Assembly: GCA_964569225.1 (NCBI GenBank)
Contig: CAZMTU010000001.1
Span: 40,625-104,624 of the forward strand
Length of the DNA: 64,000 nt
From: CAKSQF01 sp964569225
Lineage (GTDB): Bacteria > Bacillota > Clostridia > Oscillospirales > CAG-272
Direction of reading: 5' to 3'
In this document: positions 59,629-64,000 of the stretch, in pieces
How positions within the stretch are numbered: the stretch's first letter is position 1
Layout: each line of letters begins with the position of its first letter
Program-made: the position numbers and the translations under genes
Notes under the pieces: model-generated
What the model was told of the DNA's origin: nothing
The model's input: the letters and a program-made list of their open reading frames with translations, nothing else
Databases searched by the model: none

Positions 59629-60987
59629 TTGAACGTATCCTCTCTGAAACGGTGCTGCGCACTTTTCATGGCAGTATGGATGACCGGACTGCTGCCCGCT
59701 TGTACTTCTGAGCTTCAGGAGAATGATCGGAAAACGGTACAGTATACCGCGCCGGCACTGCCTACTGTGGCGGAATTGACCGCGCCTGTCTATTATGAGG
59801 CGCCTGAACCGGCAGTACCTGACGAGCAGTATACGCCTGAAAATCAGTTGAAGCTGCTGGCTGACCGGGATTTTGATGGAGCAACCTTTCTGGTGATTCA
59901 GGAAAAGGGATTGGAGAATGCTATTTTTCCCACATCGGATGAATTGATTAATGTTTACGCGGATAGGCGCAACCGTTTAGTGCAGGAAAAATATAATGTT
60001 CAGCTTGCCAGTCTTCAGATGAGCGCAGCGCAGATTTTGAACGATCTTGCGGTCAATGCGCAGTCGGGCGTTTATTTCAGCGATTTGCTGGTTGTGTCGC
60101 CTTCGCTGTTAAAGCAATTAAAGGAAAAGAAACTGATTGTTTCGTTGGATTCACTGCCCTTTTTTGAAACCGATTCAATTTGCATTAGCGCTGAAGCGAC
60201 TGAAGAACTTAATTCGGATTGGTCCGGGATCTATGGCATTTGGGGCGATGTTTTACGGCAGCCTACGCGTCAGCTTTGTGTGTTTTTTAACAAAAACATG
60301 GCGCGGGCTCTAAATTGCGGAAATTTTTATGCTGCCGCGCAGAGGGGAAGCTGGGATTTAGACAGTCTGCTGAATGCAGCCGAAGCCGGAAAAATCGCGT
60401 ACGACGGCAGTGCTGCCGACCTGATTTTTGCTTCTGCCGGACTTGTGTCCACTTCAGCGGAAGGGCAGGCACTGCTATCCGATAGCGTTTACCTTACGGC
60501 GGTAGAACGGCTTTCGCAAATGCTGCTGCCGCCAGTGTCAACAGTGGATGCCGGTGCGGTTGCTGACGGCACGGGCGGTGATGACGAAGCCGGCAGCGGC
60601 TCGGATGGGACGGATGCCCGTTCTCGGTTTATGGCAGGGGAGGCGCTCTTTTATATCGGTACATTGGGCGATCTTTCCGTTTTTGCGCATACCGAAGAAG
60701 CTTATGGGCTGTTGCCTGTTCCCAAATATACGGCAGCTTACAATGCCTATCCTGTTCTTACCGAGCAGTCCGGTCTGCCTGTATTGGCTTGTCCTGTAAA
60801 CGTGGCTTCCACTGCGGGAACCGGTATTATGCTGTCCGCGCTGAACGCCGCTTCCTGCGATGAAATCAATGATATTTTTCTGCAAAGTGCAGAACAGTAT
60901 GTGCGGGACAATGGCTCCGCGTTGATGCTTCCATATATGATCGGTTCTCTTCGCTTTGATCGCAGGCTGATTTACGGGGTAGAATAA
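59629..60987 (+). CDS. Solute-binding-protein-like lipoprotein
   Basis: 452 residues starting at TTG 59629, 8 nt after AAGGAGG. Lipobox GLLPAC. After a Pro/Glu-rich linker, DFDGATFLVIQEKG, RRNRLVQEKYNVQLAS, FSDLLVVSPSLLKQL, FFNKNMARALNCG and AYGLLPVPKYTAAYNAYPVL follow the pattern of family-1 extracellular sugar-binding proteins. An acidic Gly/Asp-rich insertion (about 305-325) interrupts the second lobe. No permease or ATPase is adjacent. It shares the operon with resB-ccsA, so it might serve another purpose than sugar import. Confidence 0.75.
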   Translation: MNVSSLKRCCALFMAVWMTGLLPACTSELQENDRKTVQYTAPALPTVAELTAPVYYEAPEPAVPDEQYTPENQLKLLADRDFDGATFLVIQEKGLENAIFPTSDELINVYADRRNRLVQEKYNVQLASLQMSAAQILNDLAVNAQSGVYFSDLLVVSPSLLKQLKEKKLIVSLDSLPFFETDSICISAEATEELNSDWSGIYGIWGDVLRQPTRQLCVFFNKNMARALNCGNFYAAAQRGSWDLDSLLNAAEAGKIAYDGSAADLIFASAGLVSTSAEGQALLSDSVYLTAVERLSQMLLPPVSTVDAGAVADGTGGDDEAGSGSDGTDARSRFMAGEALFYIGTLGDLSVFAHTEEAYGLLPVPKYTAAYNAYPVLTEQSGLPVLACPVNVASTAGTGIMLSALNAASCDEINDIFLQSAEQYVRDNGSALMLPYMIGSLRFDRRLIYGVE

Positions 60988-61017
60988 ATACAAAATCTTG
61001 CCCTAAAATGTTTTTTT

Positions 61018-61388
61018 GAAATTATAATTTGGAACCCTTTTTGAAAAAAGGGTTCCAAACCTCCCCAAAACTTTTGAAAAGCCCCGCAAGTGCTTGCGGG
61101 GCGGAATTATTTAACGCTTAAAATGAGGAAGCTCAGGGCCATTCAGAGCATTTTTTTGCTTAATGGGAATTGGTGGGGTGGTAAACAGTTTTCGAGTGGG
61201 GCAAAAGGGTTCCCTTTTGAAATTATAATTTGGAACTCTTTTTGAAAAAAGGGTTCCAAACCTCCCCAAAACTTTTAGAAAGCCCCGCAAGTGCTTGCGG
61301 GGCGGAATTATTTAACGCTTGAAATAAGGAAGTTCAGGGCCATTCAGAGCATTTTTTTGCTTAATGGGAATTGGTGGGGTGGTAAACA
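61018..61388 (+). repeat. Family-2 tandem repeat, units 1 and 2 (201-bp period)
   Basis: Unit 1 is 61018-61218 and unit 2 starts at 61219 and runs into the N gap. Each holds a hairpin (TTTGGAACCCTTTTT against AAAAAGGGTTCCAAA) and a second one, CCCCGCAAG-TG-CTTGCGGGG. The units are about 95% identical. Confidence 0.9.
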
Positions 61389-61488
61389 NNNNNNNNNNNN
61401 NNNNNNNNNNNNNNNNNNNNNNNNNNNNNNNNNNNNNNNNNNNNNNNNNNNNNNNNNNNNNNNNNNNNNNNNNNNNNNNNNNNNNNNN
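61389..61488. other. Assembly gap of 100 N
   Basis: Exactly 100 N, the usual placeholder for unknown length. The sequence on both sides fits together as one repeat unit, so the true content is probably zero or a whole number of 201-bp units. Confidence 0.95.
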
Positions 61489-61607
61489 GTTTTCAAGTGG
61501 GGCAAAAGGGAACCTTTTGAAATTATAATTTGGAACTCTTTTTAAAAAAGGGTTCCAAACCTCCCCAAAACTTTTGAAAAGCCCCGCAAGCGCCTGCGGG
61601 GCTGGAA
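61489..61607 (+). repeat. Family-2 tandem repeat after the gap
   Basis: The last part of one unit (61489-61518), then the first ~85 bp of another (61519-61603), ending at a variant hairpin CCCCGCAAG-CG-CCTGCGGGG. Confidence 0.85.
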
Positions 61608-61714
61608 AAAGCAGTGTGTACGGAATGAAAGTATACCGCTTTGTTTCCCTTACTCGGCGAGTATTCGTGGGGGATAGGGAAACTTTCATTTAAGCCTCTT
61701 GCAAATAATACACT

Positions 61715-63331
61715 TTACTCAGGCAGTTTATCGGAGAATACGATGAGGTTGAGCGTAATTTTCTGATTCTCAGTAAAGGCGGGAAGTTCACCATCCTCGG
61801 TCATGAAATCCAGTACCATCATGGCAATCGACGGTGTCAGCACATAACGGCTGTTATTCTTGATGAGATCCTGAATCTGAGGCGGGTAATCGTTTTTATA
61901 CAACTCATAGCTTTTTCCGGTGTAGATTGCCAGTTTTTCCTTGAGTTCCGCTGGAATTTCCGGTACAATATTTGATGAAAGGTTAGCTACAATAACTTGT
62001 ACCTGACCGTCTTCACTTATATATTTACGGTCATAGAGCCGTTGATATTTTTCAGCATTTTCTGGACCGTGTGGCAGCTTTCCGATAATATACTCATAGA
62101 GATAGTCGTAATCGTCATTCTTGTTTTCCTGCCACGTGCCGTTGCGGCTGTCCAGCAACGAATCAATAGACCATGAACTAATTGAATATTTGCAGGACTG
62201 GCGAGTCATCGGTCCGCAGCAAGGATAAGATTTCTGTTCAATAGTTGACACATAGCCGGGATCGTTCCGTTCCTGCGCTACTTCGGCGTATACGGTATAT
62301 CTTCCGCCATCGGTAGGGCAAATAAAATATTTAGAGGTATCTACTTCTTTTCCAAAAGGGAGATTATTGCACATGATACCAAAAGTCAGCATTGTAGCGT
62401 AAAGAAGACTGCGGTTTCCGCCGGGAATGTAAACGTGCTTTTCTGTTAGAGAATCTACGGCTTTTTTTACCAGCGGAGCGTATTCTTTTTGCAGCAGACG
62501 GGCGATTTCCTCTCTCATTTTGTACATGGTTTCCTGTTTTTTCAGCGAATAGGTGCGGGGAGCGATTTGCACATAGGTGGTATATCTTGTCGGATCGGCT
62601 TTTATGATAAATCCATTTTCTTCCAGCTTTTTAATAATATCTTCCAGATAAACCAGGGAAATACCCAGGTCATCCGAGATTTCAGCAGTACTTTTGGGTT
62701 GGGCGTAAATGCTGTACAGTATATTTTGCTCAATCAGTCCTGAGATAAAGATTTCCGGTCCTCCAAGCTTACCAGGGCAGCCATTATGCCCTATTTCTGT
62801 AAATCTGATGGGTGACAAGCCCAGTTTTCCAATTGTTCTTTCCATTTTCATACCTTCCTTTAATTCATCTCTTGCGCGGCTCAGGTGCCATTTTACCGTG
62901 CCCTCCGGCAGATTGGTTTTGGCTGCGATTTCGGTGATTTTAAGCTTTTCGAAATAGAACAGGACGATAATTTTCCTGCGGATTTTGGTAAGATAGGTGA
63001 TTTCCCGACGGAGCAGAGCGTATTCCGACTGAATTTCCGCATCCTTATCGCCGTATTCGTCATATACCGGAATGACCACATCTTCCAGCGGCGTGTGCGC
63101 ATCACGCTTCTTCGATATAATATATCTGGAATAAACGTTTTGGGAAGTTCGCCATATGTAGCCTGCAGGATTGTGCAGTTTCGGAATTTTCAGAAGCGAA
63201 GCATAGACCTCGTAAATGATATCTGAACACAGTTCTTCCGCTTCATCAAGATTGAACGCCTTGGATACTGAAAAACCGTATATTTTTTCCATATATTCAT
63301 GAATGAGTGCGTCCGCCGTCTGCTTTTCCAT
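61715..63331 (-). CDS. ECF-type sigma factor fused to a long C-terminal region
   Basis: 538 residues from ATG 63331 (AAGGCGG about 12 nt upstream); an in-frame TTG at 63376 is less likely. Residues about 1-75 resemble sigma region 2 (NLDEAEELCSDIIYEVYASL, NPAGYIWRTSQNVYSRYI). 100-160 is sigma region 4 (FEKLKITEIAAKTNLPEGTVKWHLSRARDELKEGM). 195-250 is a winged-helix-like segment (TAEISDDLGISLVYLEDIIKKLEENGFI). 270-538 is a domain I do not recognise, containing a Cys group CCGPMTRQSC and a second Cys near FICPTDGG. No anti-sigma gene adjoins it. The fusion suggests a sigma factor with its own sensor. The gene is bracketed by family-2 repeats. Confidence 0.8.
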   Translation of the reverse strand: MEKQTADALIHEYMEKIYGFSVSKAFNLDEAEELCSDIIYEVYASLLKIPKLHNPAGYIWRTSQNVYSRYIISKKRDAHTPLEDVVIPVYDEYGDKDAEIQSEYALLRREITYLTKIRRKIIVLFYFEKLKITEIAAKTNLPEGTVKWHLSRARDELKEGMKMERTIGKLGLSPIRFTEIGHNGCPGKLGGPEIFISGLIEQNILYSIYAQPKSTAEISDDLGISLVYLEDIIKKLEENGFIIKADPTRYTTYVQIAPRTYSLKKQETMYKMREEIARLLQKEYAPLVKKAVDSLTEKHVYIPGGNRSLLYATMLTFGIMCNNLPFGKEVDTSKYFICPTDGGRYTVYAEVAQERNDPGYVSTIEQKSYPCCGPMTRQSCKYSISSWSIDSLLDSRNGTWQENKNDDYDYLYEYIIGKLPHGPENAEKYQRLYDRKYISEDGQVQVIVANLSSNIVPEIPAELKEKLAIYTGKSYELYKNDYPPQIQDLIKNNSRYVLTPSIAMMVLDFMTEDGELPAFTENQKITLNLIVFSDKLPE

Positions 63332-63410
63332 TTTATTTTTTACCGCCTTCCCGTTCTGCCTATATAGTGCAGCCAATTTTTAAAAAGTTGGCGTAAACAA
63401 AAAATTTTTA

Positions 63411-63641
63411 TTTTTGTTGGAACCTTTTTTTAAAAAGAGTTCCAAACCTCCCTAAAACTTTTGGAAAGCCCCGCAAGTGCTTGCGGGGCGGAATCATTTA
63501 ACGCTTGAAATGAGGAAGTTCAGGGACATTCAGAGCGTTATTTTTTGTCTAATGGGAATTGATCGGGTGATAAAAACTTTTCAAGGGAGAGTTCAGCGGG
63601 AACTCTTTTTAAAGGCTCCCCAAGAAGTTCTCAAACCCTCC
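63411..63641 (+). repeat. Family-2 repeat, single diverged copy beyond the sigma gene
   Basis: Same order of elements as the tandem copies (TTGGAACC stem, CCCCGCAAG-TG-CTTGCGGGG, AACGCTTGAAATGAGGAAG) and the same orientation. About 85% identical by eye. It ends against the stop of the next gene. Confidence 0.85.
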
Positions 63642-64000
63642 TTAATTTACGATATTGCGTGGATTGCCGGCAATCCACGCGTCTAAATTGGCACATACAA
63701 TATCCAGCAGACGCAGGCGGGTTTCCAGCGGCGCCCAAGCCACATGGGGCGTGATCAGCAGGTTGTCAATACCGCAGAGCGGGCAGTCAGCCGCCATCGG
63801 TTCCGCGGCTGCTACGTCTACGGCAGCGCCTGCCAAGTGCCCGCTTTGGACTGCCTCAGCCAGCGCGGATTCATCGACTAAGCCGCCTCTGGCCGTGTTG
63901 ATAAAGTAAGCGCCTTTTTTCATACGGGCAAAAGCGTTGCTGTTGAACAGCCCTGCAGTCTGAGGAGTCAGCGGTGTGTGGCAGGAAATAAAATCAGACT
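63642..64000 (-). CDS. D-2-hydroxyacid dehydrogenase, partial (5' end outside window)
   Basis: The last ~119 codons of an NAD-dependent 2-hydroxyacid dehydrogenase; the gene continues past 64000. Seen: DFISCHTPLTPQTAGLFN, KKGAYFINTARGGLVDESAL (substrate-binding Arg region), GAAVDVAAAEP with the conserved acidic residue, and LLITPHVAWAPLETR with the catalytic His. Could be glycerate, 3-phosphoglycerate or lactate type; the specificity region is not in view. Confidence 0.93.
   Translation of the reverse strand, partial: SDFISCHTPLTPQTAGLFNSNAFARMKKGAYFINTARGGLVDESALAEAVQSGHLAGAAVDVAAAEPMAADCPLCGIDNLLITPHVAWAPLETRLRLLDIVCANLDAWIAGNPRNIVN

Overview
The window looks like chromosome of an anaerobic, spore-forming member of the Clostridia (Bacillota), probably a gut or digester fermenter close to the Oscillospiraceae/Ruminococcaceae. 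Evidence: a full-length SpoIIE, a pyruvate:ferredoxin oxidoreductase, a Cys T-box leader, a DUF4321-Maf-Nth cluster, consensus sigma-A promoters with AGGAGG-type ribosome sites, and many surface-anchored glycoside hydrolases. No rRNA, tRNA, CRISPR array, phage or transposase gene was seen.

Layout. 0-7 kb: a small membrane protein with acidic calcium-loop-like repeats, spoIIE, a PTS-IIC-type membrane protein, a methylglyoxal synthase homologue and pyruvate kinase. 7-15 kb: a surface GH92 mannosidase, a CmpB-family membrane protein and a zinc-metalloprotease-like lipoprotein. 15-23 kb: PFOR (nifJ), a NodB-fold protein and an M20 amidohydrolase. 23-41 kb: a carbohydrate region with AraC regulator + GH116, GH27 + small zinc-type protein + second AraC, a secreted CBM/FIVAR protein + GH78 rhamnosidase with a sortase-like tail, then a dehydrogenase, a nitrilase-family hydrolase, a small Cys-rich protein and a GH43-like beta-propeller. 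41-47 kb: a minus-strand housekeeping run (U32, DUF4321, maf, nth, cinA, gpsA, a membrane-anchored protein). 47-55 kb: proB + transglutaminase-like lipoprotein, thiI, cysS and a T-box-controlled cysE. 55-64 kb: GH36-like alpha-galactosidase, a ResB/CcsA cytochrome c maturation pair with a solute-binding lipoprotein, a long ECF-sigma fusion protein, and the 3' part of a 2-hydroxyacid dehydrogenase cut by the window edge.

How the genes fit together: GH92, GH116 and GH78 are built to stay on the cell surface and trim mannosides, beta-glucosides/xylosides and rhamnosides, while GH27, GH36 and the GH43-like protein have no export signal and should work on imported oligosaccharides. Two AraC regulators sit next to these genes; one shares overlapping divergent promoters with GH116. 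Released sugars can feed pyruvate kinase and PFOR.

The most unusual content is in the gaps. A structured ~240-bp repeat (family 1; five good copies plus one diverged copy) sits only between convergent genes. At three loci the copies are bordered by near-perfect palindromic hairpins whose sequence is specific to the locus, and the hairpins on the two sides are inverted copies of each other (loops AAAA/TTTT, TT/AA, TTAG/CTAA). This looks like a small non-autonomous element that duplicates and flips host terminator palindromes. A second, 201-bp tandem repeat (family 2) surrounds a 100-N assembly gap and also lies on the other side of the sigma-fusion gene. I also flag a methylglyoxal synthase homologue that lacks the catalytic aspartate.
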